Counted from the stretch's first letter, positions 36,576 through 45,865 are shown. The stretch: 64,000 bases of DNA from Colwellia sp. MB3u-41 (GCF_014076845.1 NZ_JACGUT010000079.1:248001-312000), one strand, 5' to 3'. A program made the numbers and translations. The notes: generated from the letters alone by a model not told the origin.

Positions 36576-37346
36576 TTAACTGACGAGTAAATACCCATCG
36601 AGTAACATATTCCAATCTTCTTTTGTCCAATGAAAAGTAAGCAGTTTATTTTTTTCTTTTTCAAAAGAACGTAGTAATCTGGCGATATTTGCTTGTTGCC
36701 AAGCTGATGAAACAGCGCGTTGATCACCACGATCAAAATCAATCAGCCAAACTTCTTTATTTGCATCCAGTAAAATATTATGACTATTTAAATCATGATG
36801 ATAAATTCCGGCATCATGAAAACGACGAATAACCTTACCGATTTCTCGCCAAACCTCTTCGGCTAATGCTTCTTTTGATAATATTGCGACTAAATCCTGG
36901 GCATGTTCAATACGTGACGATAATAAGTCAGCCTGATAAAAAAGCCCTTTTTTAGTCACTCGAAACGCAATCGGTTTTGGCGCCGGTAATGCCAACGACT
37001 GTAAAATATCTAAAAGTTGGTATTCCTGTGCAGCACGTGTATTTTTTTGTCCTATAAATAAATACTTATCGTTAATAATTTTACCGATTAAGCCACCACG
37101 ATAATAATGACGTAGAACCCACTGTTGTTTTTCGGATAACTTTGAGCCTAACGAATTATATTCAATAAACCAAGTCGTACCACGGCCTTGAGCACTTCCC
37201 GTTATAGCCTTTTTATCTTGCCAATATTGACTATTTAACATTTCGGGAGAAAAATCATCTATCGCATTCGCGTTATAACGACAATAAACATTACCTTCTT
37301 GATAAGTTTTTTCTTGGTAGGGTTTTACAATTGCTGGCTTGTTCAA
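36576..37346 (-). CDS. kdkA: 3-deoxy-D-manno-octulosonic acid kinase KdkA
   Basis: A 256-residue kinase that phosphorylates Kdo in the lipopolysaccharide inner core at the cytoplasmic side of the inner membrane. KdkA features: GSAQGRGTTWFIEY (about 51-64), LRHYYRGGLIGK, and the kinase catalytic loop HHDLNSHNILL (about 199-209) with IDFDRG as the metal-binding motif. The frame begins with TTG at 37346; no in-frame ATG exists upstream before a stop, and the next ATG would remove conserved sequence. It is divergent from a family 9 glycosyltransferase gene. waaA lies 5.6 kb away. Confidence 0.88.
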   Translation of the reverse strand: MNKPAIVKPYQEKTYQEGNVYCRYNANAIDDFSPEMLNSQYWQDKKAITGSAQGRGTTWFIEYNSLGSKLSEKQQWVLRHYYRGGLIGKIINDKYLFIGQKNTRAAQEYQLLDILQSLALPAPKPIAFRVTKKGLFYQADLLSSRIEHAQDLVAILSKEALAEEVWREIGKVIRRFHDAGIYHHDLNSHNILLDANKEVWLIDFDRGDQRAVSSAWQQANIARLLRSFEKEKNKLLTFHWTKEDWNMLLDGYLLVS

Positions 37347-37398
37347 GATAATAGGCTCAATTCAAATACTTTATATGCTCTATTGTGGTGATTCCTTT

Positions 37399-38472
37399 AT
37401 GCTGGGTCAATTAACAGCGCCAAAAAATTTATGTTTATTACGTTTATCCGCTATTGGAGACGTTTGTCATGCCGTAGCTATGGTGCAACAAATTCAACAT
37501 TATTACCCAAAAACTAAAATCACTTGGGTAATAGGAAAAGTTGAAGCTAATTTATTGCAAGGGTTACCCAACGTGGAATTTGTCATTTTTGATAAAAAAG
37601 CGGGTTTTAAGGGATATCAAAATTTACGAGCCGAACTTGCGCATCAAAAGTTTGATGTGTTATTGCATATGCAAGTTGCTTTGCGTGCTAGCTTAGCCAG
37701 CTGGTGTATCAAAGCAAAAGTAAAAATAGGTTTCGACAGTAAACGTGCGAAAGAAGGTCAATGGCTGTTCACGAATCACCAGATAGCACCTCAACACCAG
37801 CCGCATGTACTTGATGGTTTTATGGGGTTTGCAAAAGCTATTGGTGTGCCTACCGAGAGTCCTCGTTGGGAAATGCCTATCGGTGACGAAAACGAACGTT
37901 GGGCAAGTGAGCTATTGTCTGTAGAGTCTAATAAACCCATTGCCGTTATTTCACCTGCTGCCAGTAAAGCAGAAAGAAACTGGCATGCAGAAGGCTATGC
38001 ACAAACAGCTGACTATTTAACCCAGCTAGGTTTTCATGTGGTAATTTGTGGTGGGCCAACCACATTAGAACAATTATTAGCCACTGAAATTATCAGCTTC
38101 AGTAAATGCGATATTGTTAATTTAGTGGGCAAAACTAATTTAAAACAACTGCTTGCTGTTCTTAAACTTTCTCATTTAGTCATTGCACCTGATACTGGCC
38201 CAGCACATATGGCGGTGACTGTTGACACGCCTGTTATTGGCTTATATGCACACAGTAATCCTAATCGTACTGGCCCCTATTTATATCAAAACTATGTCGT
38301 CAGCTGCTATCAACATACGGTACAAGAGCAATACAAACAAAAACTTGAACATCTACCTTGGGGCATTCGCGCAAAGGGCAGTGACTTAATGAACAGTATT
38401 ACTTTTACGCAGGTGAAAGAAAAGTTATTACTTCTCATTAACGATTATTACCCAGAATTTATCATTAAATAA
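37399..38472 (+). CDS. Glycosyltransferase family 9 (heptosyltransferase-like)
   Basis: A 357-residue GT-B enzyme of family 9. The N-terminal motif LLRLSAIGDVCHA (about 13-25) and the C-terminal nucleotide-sugar site HLVIAPDTGPAHMA (about 268-281) are those of ADP-heptose:LPS heptosyltransferases. It probably adds heptose to the core. The exact acceptor (heptose I or II or other) cannot be assigned. ATG 37399 is chosen to match the family start; in-frame upstream starts at 37339 and 37375 would overlap or approach the kdkA start. Confidence 0.85.
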   Translation: MLGQLTAPKNLCLLRLSAIGDVCHAVAMVQQIQHYYPKTKITWVIGKVEANLLQGLPNVEFVIFDKKAGFKGYQNLRAELAHQKFDVLLHMQVALRASLASWCIKAKVKIGFDSKRAKEGQWLFTNHQIAPQHQPHVLDGFMGFAKAIGVPTESPRWEMPIGDENERWASELLSVESNKPIAVISPAASKAERNWHAEGYAQTADYLTQLGFHVVICGGPTTLEQLLATEIISFSKCDIVNLVGKTNLKQLLAVLKLSHLVIAPDTGPAHMAVTVDTPVIGLYAHSNPNRTGPYLYQNYVVSCYQHTVQEQYKQKLEHLPWGIRAKGSDLMNSITFTQVKEKLLLLINDYYPEFIIK

Positions 38473-38647
38473 ATTCCCCTCCGAATCTACTCCAAATAAA
38501 TAAAAATCCGACCTAAGGCCTACGTTATCTAAACGAGGCCTATCTTCGCTTGCTTCCATTTTTCACTCATGGCAAACGCTCATCAGACTAAGTTAACTCA
38601 CTGGCATGACCATTATTAAAAAGAACAATAAAACCAACTTACTTATT

Positions 38648-38666
38648 GCAAATGATAATCATTACC
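38648..38666 (+). promoter_or_regulatory. Fur box
   Basis: The 19-bp site GCAAATGATAATCATTACC matches the Fur consensus GATAATGATAATCATTATC at 16 of 19 positions. It lies 53 bp before the TonB-dependent receptor ATG, so the operon should be repressed by Fur when iron is plentiful. Confidence 0.8.
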
Positions 38667-38719
38667 ATTAGTATTCGCACCAAGTAATTTATCTCTCTCT
38701 TTTTCTCTTAGGAATAACA

Positions 38720-40813
38720 ATGAAGTATTCACCTGTGTGCTTAGCAATTATCGTTGGCTTAATGCCTTACTCATCCAATGCCAATGGAGTCTCTGGCAAT
38801 AATACCGCCGTTGAGGTTATTGAAGTAAAAGGTAGTTATTTTAATAACTATAAAGTTGATGAAGCACATGGCGCAATGCGTACCAATATCTCCTTATTAG
38901 AAACATCTCAATCAGTCACTGTTATTCCAAACTCAGTGATAACAGAGCAACTCGCAACGACTTTAGGCGAAGTATTAACTAACGACGCAAGCTTAACCGC
39001 AGGCTCTAAGCAGCGTAATCGTGAAGTTTTTAATTTACGTGGTTTTGAACTAAGTTCATCAAATGGTTACCTTAGAGATGGTCACCAACATTGGTCACAT
39101 TACCAACAACCCATTGAAATATTAGAAAACATTGAAGTAATAAAAGGCCCTTCGAGTATATTGTATGGTCAGTCTGGCCCTGGAGGCTTAGTTAATATGG
39201 TGACCAAAAAACCAACAGCAAAAACGTTGTTTAATCTGGGTATAGATGTTGACCAAGAGGGGGCTACTCGATTTTCACTAGATGCTGGGGGTTCATTAAC
39301 TGATGATAAATCCTTACGCTACAGAGGTGTACTCGTTAAGCAAGAGGCTAAATATCAACGTAACTATCAAAATAATGAACAGCGCCAGCGCGATCGTTTT
39401 TTAGGCGCTTTAGTGATCGATTATGATATTTCAGACAATGCTATGGTACGCGTCCATTATGACCGAACAGATGATGAAGCTGGATTAGATACTGGTGCTT
39501 GGTTAGACGAAAAGGGTAATATCATCGGGAATGAAAAAACCATTCGTGATATGTCTTGGGCATTTACTGATATTACCGTCGAAAATATTGGTGTTGATTT
39601 CAACTATGCATTGTCTGATCAATGGCAGGTTAACTTAGGTTACAACGAACAAAATTTTGAACGCCAACGTTTTGAATCATCTCCGAAGAAGCCATCAATT
39701 TTCACAGAAGTTGATACGTATACTTCAAAGCCCTATGACCGATTTGACGATTGGCAATTTAAAACTGCTTTTATTGATTTTACCAGTGAATTCACTCTTT
39801 CAGATGTTAAACATCAATTATTAATTGGCGCTAATTCTTTAGACTATTACTACGGACAACTAAAAGTAAATGGCGAATCGATTAACTACTCGGCCAACCA
39901 AGTAGAACCTGCTCGACCTGATATCAGCTACAAAACTGACGACTCGTTATACTCTAGTGCATATGATTATTACGGTGTTTATATACAAGACTTAATCACT
40001 TTAAATGACCAGTGGCAAGTATCGGTAGGAGGGCGTTACGACAAGCAAAGTAAAAAGAATGCTAACAATGAATCATTATTACCTAAAGCAGGGTTTTTAT
40101 TTCATCCCGATGAAAAAACAACGTTTTACGCCAGTTACTCAGAAGGATTTGAACCGCAAAGAAGCGAAAAATTAGAAAATGATCGTGATATCAACAATGG
40201 TATGAAGCTCGATGCGATGACCTCTAAGCAAATGGAAATAGGTGCAAAATGGCAACTTTTTAATGAACGATTACTGTTAACAGCAGCCCTTTTTGATATA
40301 ACCAAAACAGGAAAATTAATCACTGAAGCAATCAACGACAATCGAAATTTTGATACTCGAACAGAACAAGCGGGCGAGCAACGCCATAAAGGTTTTGAAG
40401 TGGCTGCACAGGGTGCAGTAAACGATAAAATTTTTGTGATGGCATCGGTGATGAAGTTAGACGCACAATACGATAAAGATGAAAATTATCAAGGAAAAAC
40501 CCCTGTTGATGCTCCTCAGTGGTCAGCTTCAATCTGGTCTCGTTATGAATTTAATGACCAGCTTGCTGTAAATATTGGCGCCTTTTACGAAGGTGAACGT
40601 TTTGCAGATAGCAATAACACGATAACAAAAGACGCTTATACACGCATTGATGTCGGTGCAACTTATAAAACGGTTATTAGTAATAAAGCCGTTAACTTCC
40701 GCCTGAATATCCAAAACTTACTTGATACTGACTATCTTGGTGGTGGTGGCGTATCGAATGTAACCGCTGGAGACGGCACAAGTTTTCGTTTAGCGACACA
40801 AATTTCATTCTAA
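38720..40813 (+). CDS. TonB-dependent siderophore receptor
   Basis: A 697-residue outer-membrane receptor. It has a signal peptide (about 1-21), a TonB box-like VEVIEVKGSY (about 32-41), a plug domain (about 55-165; IEVIKGPSSILYGQSGPGGLVN is typical of siderophore receptors) and a 22-strand barrel ending in Phe (RLATQISF). No N-terminal signalling domain is present. The Fur box upstream and the PepSY gene downstream fit ferric-siderophore uptake. The siderophore is unknown. It is the first gene of a four-gene cluster. Confidence 0.92.
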   Translation: MKYSPVCLAIIVGLMPYSSNANGVSGNNTAVEVIEVKGSYFNNYKVDEAHGAMRTNISLLETSQSVTVIPNSVITEQLATTLGEVLTNDASLTAGSKQRNREVFNLRGFELSSSNGYLRDGHQHWSHYQQPIEILENIEVIKGPSSILYGQSGPGGLVNMVTKKPTAKTLFNLGIDVDQEGATRFSLDAGGSLTDDKSLRYRGVLVKQEAKYQRNYQNNEQRQRDRFLGALVIDYDISDNAMVRVHYDRTDDEAGLDTGAWLDEKGNIIGNEKTIRDMSWAFTDITVENIGVDFNYALSDQWQVNLGYNEQNFERQRFESSPKKPSIFTEVDTYTSKPYDRFDDWQFKTAFIDFTSEFTLSDVKHQLLIGANSLDYYYGQLKVNGESINYSANQVEPARPDISYKTDDSLYSSAYDYYGVYIQDLITLNDQWQVSVGGRYDKQSKKNANNESLLPKAGFLFHPDEKTTFYASYSEGFEPQRSEKLENDRDINNGMKLDAMTSKQMEIGAKWQLFNERLLLTAALFDITKTGKLITEAINDNRNFDTRTEQAGEQRHKGFEVAAQGAVNDKIFVMASVMKLDAQYDKDENYQGKTPVDAPQWSASIWSRYEFNDQLAVNIGAFYEGERFADSNNTITKDAYTRIDVGATYKTVISNKAVNFRLNIQNLLDTDYLGGGGVSNVTAGDGTSFRLATQISF

Positions 40814-40883
40814 ACTAACGAAGGCAGGAGTAACAAAAATCAATTTGTTGCTTCTGCAAAGACAAAATAAGCTATTGTTATTT

Positions 40884-41474
40884 ATGCAAATCAATAAAAA
40901 TACTTTACGTTTTTCTCGCCTTATACATATTTATGTTTCGATGGCATTACTGACTTTACTGCTCTTTTTTTCAGTGACGGGGATTACCTTAAATCATCCC
41001 GAGTGGTTTAGTGAAAATAAAGCAAGTATTGAAGAAAAAGAAATCATGATTGATTTAGCCCTTATTGAAAATCCTCCTTTATCCCTTCAGCAAATTGTCA
41101 ATATTTCTGAAGTGATAGAACAAAAGTTATCAATATCGTTAAGTCATTCTGTTATCGAAAGTAGCAAAAACGAACTATTTTACAGCATTAAAAAAGCAGG
41201 GAAAAATACAGCGATTTCTCTCGACTTAGTCAGCGGCGAATTATTTTTTGAATATACCAACTATGGTTGGTGGGCGCTGATGAATGATTTACATAAAGGA
41301 AGAAACACCACTGTTTTTTGGGGATGGATCATTGATATAACCAGTGTGCTGTGCATTTTTTTTGCACTAAGCGGTTTTATTTTAGCCATGCCTCAAAAAC
41401 GGTTTAATCGAACATTATCAGTGAGTTTAGCTGTTACCGTAGCGATAATTTTTACTTCTGTATTGTGGGCTTAA
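40884..41474 (+). CDS. PepSY-domain membrane protein (iron-cluster associated)
   Basis: A 196-residue protein with an N-terminal membrane helix (about 16-36), a periplasmic PepSY-like domain (about 40-140), and two C-terminal helices (about 142-165 and 175-195). HxxHP-like residues in GITLNHPEWF recall PepSY_TM proteins, some of which are proposed reductases acting on ferric siderophores. The start is uncertain: an AGGAG at 40826-40830 would better serve an in-frame TTG near 40845, adding 13 residues. It follows the receptor gene by 70 bp. Confidence 0.75.
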   Translation: MQINKNTLRFSRLIHIYVSMALLTLLLFFSVTGITLNHPEWFSENKASIEEKEIMIDLALIENPPLSLQQIVNISEVIEQKLSISLSHSVIESSKNELFYSIKKAGKNTAISLDLVSGELFFEYTNYGWWALMNDLHKGRNTTVFWGWIIDITSVLCIFFALSGFILAMPQKRFNRTLSVSLAVTVAIIFTSVLWA

Positions 41475-41528
41475 CCCCTTAAAAACAATCTACGTCACCC
41501 TCTTTGGTGACTACACAAAGGAACTTAC

Positions 41529-42047
41529 ATGAATATAAAAACTGTTAGATTATTACTTATTGTCTTAACCTTTATAAATTTTACCGTTTTTGCAAACCCG
41601 AGTAACTCAACGCCAGCAGAATTAAACATTGAGCTTAATTTAAAGCAGCAGCTTGGTGAATATCACCCTCCCTATGTCGCTAGCTGGATTGAAAATTCAC
41701 AAGGAAATCCGGTACGTACATTATTGCTTTGGCGAGAAAAAGCTAAATGGTTAAAAGATATTCGTCGGTGGTGGCGAAAAGTCGGTAAGAAAGATGCTGA
41801 ATTTGTTGACGGCATAACCTCTGCTACTCGCGCCGCAGGAAAGTACCCTCTCAATTTTCTTGCACAAGATGATAGAAATACAACACTCAAAAAAGGACAG
41901 TACACTTTATTCATTGAGGTGGTTAGAGAAAACGGCGGCCGCTCTATTATCCGCCAGCCCTTTACCTTAAATGGAGAAAAAGAAACCTTTACGTTAGCGG
42001 CCACCCATGAAACGGATGAAATGTCATTTTCAGTGTCGCCTCGATAA
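41529..42047 (+). CDS. DUF2271 periplasmic protein
   Basis: A 172-residue secreted protein with a signal peptide (cleavage near FA, residue 22) and a DUF2271 domain over the rest. Recognisable family features are PYVASWIENSQGNPVRTLLLW and DGITSATRAAGKY. Function is unknown, but DUF2271 genes recur with PepSY and DUF4198 genes in metal-uptake clusters. AGGAA lies before the ATG. It follows the PepSY gene by 54 bp. Confidence 0.8.
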   Translation: MNIKTVRLLLIVLTFINFTVFANPSNSTPAELNIELNLKQQLGEYHPPYVASWIENSQGNPVRTLLLWREKAKWLKDIRRWWRKVGKKDAEFVDGITSATRAAGKYPLNFLAQDDRNTTLKKGQYTLFIEVVRENGGRSIIRQPFTLNGEKETFTLAATHETDEMSFSVSPR

Positions 42048-42106
42048 TTTAACTGGCTTTATATTAGTCAGCCCTCTACCACACACAGATTTAGGAATAT
42101 TAAAAA

Positions 42107-42913
42107 ATGAATTTAAAAAAAATTATCGCGCTAACAATTGCTTGTGCAATCAGTACGCAAACGTTCGCTCATTCTCGTTGGGTTTTACCGACACATTTTA
42201 ATTTGTCTGCCGAGCAAGGCGAATGGATCATGGTAGACATTACTGCATCAAATGAAACCTTTAATGTTGATAAAGCTATGGGCGCAGATTTAGTAAGAAT
42301 TATCACACCTGATGGAAAATCATCAAGACCCTCATCAACATATAAGGGCCATCGTAAAAGTGTTGCTGATTACTTTCTAGCAGAGTCTGGTACATATAAA
42401 ATCACCAATAATAGTCATCCATCTTACATGACTTCTTACACGATGAATGGCGACCGTAAAAGGTTATCCGCTAATAAAGCAGAGTTAAGCGGGCAATTGC
42501 CTAACGAAGCGAAGGAGATAAAAACCACTTACCGTTACTCGAGAATTGAAAGCTATGTCACGATGAACACCCCAAGTGATAACTTTAAAACAGATGGTCA
42601 ATTATTAGAATTGATCCCCGTAACTCATCCGTCAGACATTGCTGAAAATGAAAAGGTAACCTTTAAGTTTTTGTTTAATGGTAAAGCGCAGAAAGATGTT
42701 TCTGTAGAAATTACTGCCGACGGTGCCCGTTACCGCAATAACCCGCAAACATTAACATTGGTGTCTAATGAAAAAGGTGAAATTAACTTCATGCCAAAAG
42801 CAGCTGGGCGATATTTATTAATTGCTGAGCACCAAGAAAATACACCAAAATCGCCTTTAGCAGACCAACAAATGGGCAGTGTGTTTTTAACGTTTGAAGC
42901 TCAACTTAATTAA
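42107..42913 (+). CDS. DUF4198 periplasmic protein
   Basis: A 268-residue secreted protein. Signal peptide cleavage after TFA would leave histidine 22 as the mature N-terminus (HSRWVLPTHF), a feature of proteins that bind metal through an N-terminal His brace. The rest is beta-rich and matches DUF4198 (related to NikM/CbiK-type metal-binding components). Its position at the end of the Fur-controlled operon suggests a periplasmic metal or ligand-binding role. AGGA precedes the ATG. Confidence 0.82.
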   Translation: MNLKKIIALTIACAISTQTFAHSRWVLPTHFNLSAEQGEWIMVDITASNETFNVDKAMGADLVRIITPDGKSSRPSSTYKGHRKSVADYFLAESGTYKITNNSHPSYMTSYTMNGDRKRLSANKAELSGQLPNEAKEIKTTYRYSRIESYVTMNTPSDNFKTDGQLLELIPVTHPSDIAENEKVTFKFLFNGKAQKDVSVEITADGARYRNNPQTLTLVSNEKGEINFMPKAAGRYLLIAEHQENTPKSPLADQQMGSVFLTFEAQLN

Positions 42914-42924
42914 AGATGATTTAT

Positions 42925-42974
42925 ACCGATTCACCCTCAAAACATCGGTTTTAGTACCTATAAGTAGAATCGGT
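42925..42974. terminator. Hairpin between DUF4198 and waaA genes
   Basis: ACCGATTC (42925-42932) and GAATCGGT (42967-42974) pair. An inner ATCGGT at 42943-42948 can compete for the same left arm, so two alternative hairpins are possible. There is no clear T run. Confidence 0.35.
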
Positions 42975-42980
42975 AATTCA

Positions 42981-44282
42981 CTAAAGTAACGTCAATAATT
43001 GTTTCAAGGTGCGAGCACTTGCACCTTGGTTCTGTGTTACCACGCGGTAGGCATTATCCCCTAGTGTTTGCTGCGTTTTTTCTGACGACAAAATAGCGGC
43101 TACCTCTTTAGACAAATCATGCGCGACCGTTACAGTTGTTGCATCATCTTGCCTAGCCAGTTGAATAATACCTTGCTCCACAGCGAGTTGATGCATAACC
43201 TCAACAAAATTACTCATATTAGCGCCAACCACAATCGGCTTTTTAAATAACGCCGGCTCAAGTGGATTATGTCCGCCAACGTCTGAAAAGCTCCCACCCA
43301 TAGTAACAACACTCGCTAATGCACACGTCGGTAACAACTCTCCTAGCGTATCAAGTAGCCAAATTTGTTTATCGCTTGTAACCTTGTCTTTGCTACTTCT
43401 TCGCACTAAAGCATAACCTTGCTCTTGGCATAATGTTGCCACGTCATTAGAGCGCTCTGGATGACGAGGAACAAGAATTAAGAGGAGTTGTGGAAAGTTT
43501 TTTACTAGCAATGCGAAAGCATTTAATGCAATAGTTTCATCGCCTTTATGCGTACTAGCAACCACCCAAATCAATCGGTCGTCTTCAACAAAGCCAGCTA
43601 GCTCTTGCTGTTTATCTTTTACCGTTTGGTTAACACTAATATCGAATTTTACATTGCCTGATACCTTACAGCGGGAGACGTCAGCTCCTAATGCGATAAA
43701 ATTGTCATAGTTTACTTGGCTTTGACACAGAACTTTATCAAAACGATTAATCGTCGGTGTGATTAACCAAGCAAGCTTACAATAACTGTTCATTGACTTT
43801 TGCGATAAACGACCATTAATCAGTAAGAGCTTGATACCTTGTTCGCGACTTTGCGCAATTAAATTGGGCCACAGTTCAGTTTCCATAAAAACCATAGCCT
43901 GTGGTTTCAATTTATTCAAAAATGCCGCAACACAGAAAGTACTATCAAGGGGTAAATAACAATGTTGCACACGATCACCAAAAAGCTTTATAACTTGTTC
44001 AGAGCCGGTTGGGGTAAAGGTAGTTAAGGTTATGACACTTTTAGGTTTTTTTTCAAGTAACTGAGTAATGAAACTCTTCAGCGCCATAACTTCACCGACA
44101 CTCGCCGCATGAACAATAATTCCTCCAGCCTTGAATTCCCGAGGTAAAAAACCAAAACGTTCACTTATTCTCTGTCGGTAAGCTTTCTGTTTGATTGAAC
44201 GCAATAACAACAACACCCAAATAACGGGTAGTAAACAAAGAAAAACAACTCGGTATAACATTAAGGAAATTTGATAACGCAC
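42981..44282 (-). CDS. waaA: Kdo transferase WaaA (KdtA)
   Basis: A 433-residue GT-B membrane-associated enzyme that adds Kdo to lipid A precursor. It has an N-terminal hydrophobic anchor (about 7-27), the acceptor-site GGIIVHAASVGEV (about 53-65, with catalytic Glu), VFMETELWPNL (about 131-141) and the C-terminal donor motif GGSFSDVGGHNPLEPA (about 321-336). It has the usual length. Functionally it precedes KdkA, encoded 5.6 kb away on the same strand. Confidence 0.95.
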   Translation of the reverse strand: MRYQISLMLYRVVFLCLLPVIWVLLLLRSIKQKAYRQRISERFGFLPREFKAGGIIVHAASVGEVMALKSFITQLLEKKPKSVITLTTFTPTGSEQVIKLFGDRVQHCYLPLDSTFCVAAFLNKLKPQAMVFMETELWPNLIAQSREQGIKLLLINGRLSQKSMNSYCKLAWLITPTINRFDKVLCQSQVNYDNFIALGADVSRCKVSGNVKFDISVNQTVKDKQQELAGFVEDDRLIWVVASTHKGDETIALNAFALLVKNFPQLLLILVPRHPERSNDVATLCQEQGYALVRRSSKDKVTSDKQIWLLDTLGELLPTCALASVVTMGGSFSDVGGHNPLEPALFKKPIVVGANMSNFVEVMHQLAVEQGIIQLARQDDATTVTVAHDLSKEVAAILSSEKTQQTLGDNAYRVVTQNQGASARTLKQLLTLL

Positions 44283-44404
44283 AGAAAAAGCTCTTTAGTA
44301 GTTTATGAATTCAGTATAGCGATTAAAGCAAACAATAAAAATACCCAAAACCGATGGAGTTTGTTATCGTCTGTATTCTATAAGATAAAGGGAATAAAAT
44401 AGTC

Positions 44405-45244
44405 GTGTTTAAAATGGATGGTATTTTCTACAACAAGTTGTTATGCAGTCGTTTAATCACTGTTGTTAGTCTTTTATTTGTTGTGCCCTTTTTATCTGCG
44501 CAAGAGTCCTCTCAGCCCACAAATAATCTTTCTACTTCAACGTCCACAACAAAAAAAACGGCGGCACAACAAATAAAATTCACTGCTGATGACGATTTTC
44601 TATTATCGGGGGATTATTATCTTGGTGATATGCTTGGTCCTGGTGTATTGCTACTCCATGACTGTTCCCACAGCAGTAAAAGCTATGTAACACTCGGTGA
44701 GTTATTAGCAAAAAAAGGAGTAAACGCCCTTGCTATTGACTTTAGAGGCTATGGTGATAGTGAATCAACGGCGTTTTCTCACAAGACGATAAAACACCAA
44801 GTAAAAAATATTGTTAGTTATCAAGCTGAAGTTGCAATGCTCACCTCGTATTGGGAAAAAGATGTACTTTTTGCCTATAACTATTTGCGCAGTCAAATAG
44901 GCAACGACCAACCTATCTCAATTGTAGCAAGTGGTTGTTCAGTAAGTGAAGCCGTTCGGTTAGCTGAAAAAATGCGTATCCACAGCTTTGTTATTCTTTC
45001 ACCAATAATGAGCCATATGGAAAAGGAGCATTATAAAAATTTAATTGATATTCCTGCTTACTTCGTTAGCTCAGCACATCATGCCGATAGTTTTTTAACC
45101 GCCCAGGAATTATTTTCGTGGAATGGTGACAGCAGCTCTACAACGCAAGTTTTTAAAGGCGTTAACCAAGGACACAATTTATTACGGCGTAATAAATTTT
45201 TACCACAAAACCTTGCTGCATGGCTTAACGAAACAATGAAATAA
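44405..45244 (+). CDS. Secreted alpha/beta-hydrolase-like protein
   Basis: A 279-residue protein with a signal peptide (about 12-32) and an Ser/Thr-rich linker (41-55) before an alpha/beta-hydrolase fold. LLLHDCSHS (about 82-90) is the oxyanion region, AIDFRGYGDSE (110-120) a typical strand-turn, and the nucleophile elbow is GCSVS (177-181) where GxSxG is expected, with Ser179 the likely nucleophile. A candidate catalytic His lies in NQGHNLL near residue 258. A GTG start at 44405 is used, with AAGGGAA upstream; ATG 44414 is an alternative. Substrate unknown. Confidence 0.7.
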   Translation: MFKMDGIFYNKLLCSRLITVVSLLFVVPFLSAQESSQPTNNLSTSTSTTKKTAAQQIKFTADDDFLLSGDYYLGDMLGPGVLLLHDCSHSSKSYVTLGELLAKKGVNALAIDFRGYGDSESTAFSHKTIKHQVKNIVSYQAEVAMLTSYWEKDVLFAYNYLRSQIGNDQPISIVASGCSVSEAVRLAEKMRIHSFVILSPIMSHMEKEHYKNLIDIPAYFVSSAHHADSFLTAQELFSWNGDSSSTTQVFKGVNQGHNLLRRNKFLPQNLAAWLNETMK

Positions 45245-45258
45245 GTTATTCATAGGTT

Positions 45259-45687
45259 TTATTTTTCAAAAACAGTATCGAGAATAATCGAAGAATTTGT
45301 CCGTTCAATCCCTTCTAAAGAACAAACCATATTAAGAATTTCATTTAATTTCTCTAATGTTTGTGCCTGAATAGTCGCTAATAAATCATACTCACCGCTA
45401 ATAGAATATATGTGGCTGATATTATGAATTTTTCTTAATGCGATACAAATATTACGTCTTAGATTAGGATTTACTTTTAGTGAGACATTAGCCGAAATTA
45501 ATTTATTACTATACTCACTCCCCAAGACAATACTATACGCTTTAATAACACCACTATTTTCTAGCTTGGTTAAGCGGTTTTGTATCGCTGTACGTGAAAC
45601 GCCTGTCGCTCTCGCAATGTCGGAAACACTTGCTCGGGCATTACATCTTAATATAGAAAGCAGTTCTTCATCTTTTTCTGTGATCAT
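45259..45687 (-). CDS. Lrp/AsnC-family regulator
   Basis: A 142-residue Lrp/AsnC protein. The N-terminal winged helix-turn-helix (SDIARATGVSRTAIQNRLTKLE, about 22-43) is followed by the RAM/ligand domain (about 62-142). It is divergent from kbl-tdh, with 178 bp between, so it probably controls threonine/glycine catabolism in response to an amino acid. The specific effector is unknown. Confidence 0.88.
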   Translation of the reverse strand: MITEKDEELLSILRCNARASVSDIARATGVSRTAIQNRLTKLENSGVIKAYSIVLGSEYSNKLISANVSLKVNPNLRRNICIALRKIHNISHIYSISGEYDLLATIQAQTLEKLNEILNMVCSLEGIERTNSSIILDTVFEK

Positions 45688-45749
45688 GTTAAATACTCAA
45701 CAACATCGTTAAAAACCAATTAGACACCAATAATAGTCAATTTAACAGC

Positions 45750-45761
45750 ATGACATGTCAT
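45750..45761. promoter_or_regulatory. 12-bp palindrome in the lrp/kbl divergent region
   Basis: ATGACATGTCAT is a perfect palindrome midway between the divergent genes. It is a candidate binding site for the Lrp-type regulator. Confidence 0.35.
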
Positions 45762-45821
45762 TTTATCTAATGAAATAAGCATTAATTTAACTAGTGTCAC
45801 TTTCTTAAAAGTTGGTCTAGG

Positions 45822-45840
45822 ATAATAATACTATTATTAT
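45822..45840. promoter_or_regulatory. 19-bp AT palindrome upstream of kbl
   Basis: ATAATAATA-C-TATTATTAT is a perfect inverted repeat ending 15 bp before the kbl ribosome-binding site AAGGAA. AT-rich palindromes suit Lrp-type regulators or a leader hairpin. Confidence 0.35.
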
Positions 45841-45865
45841 TCAAACCTATTAATAAGGAATTTTT

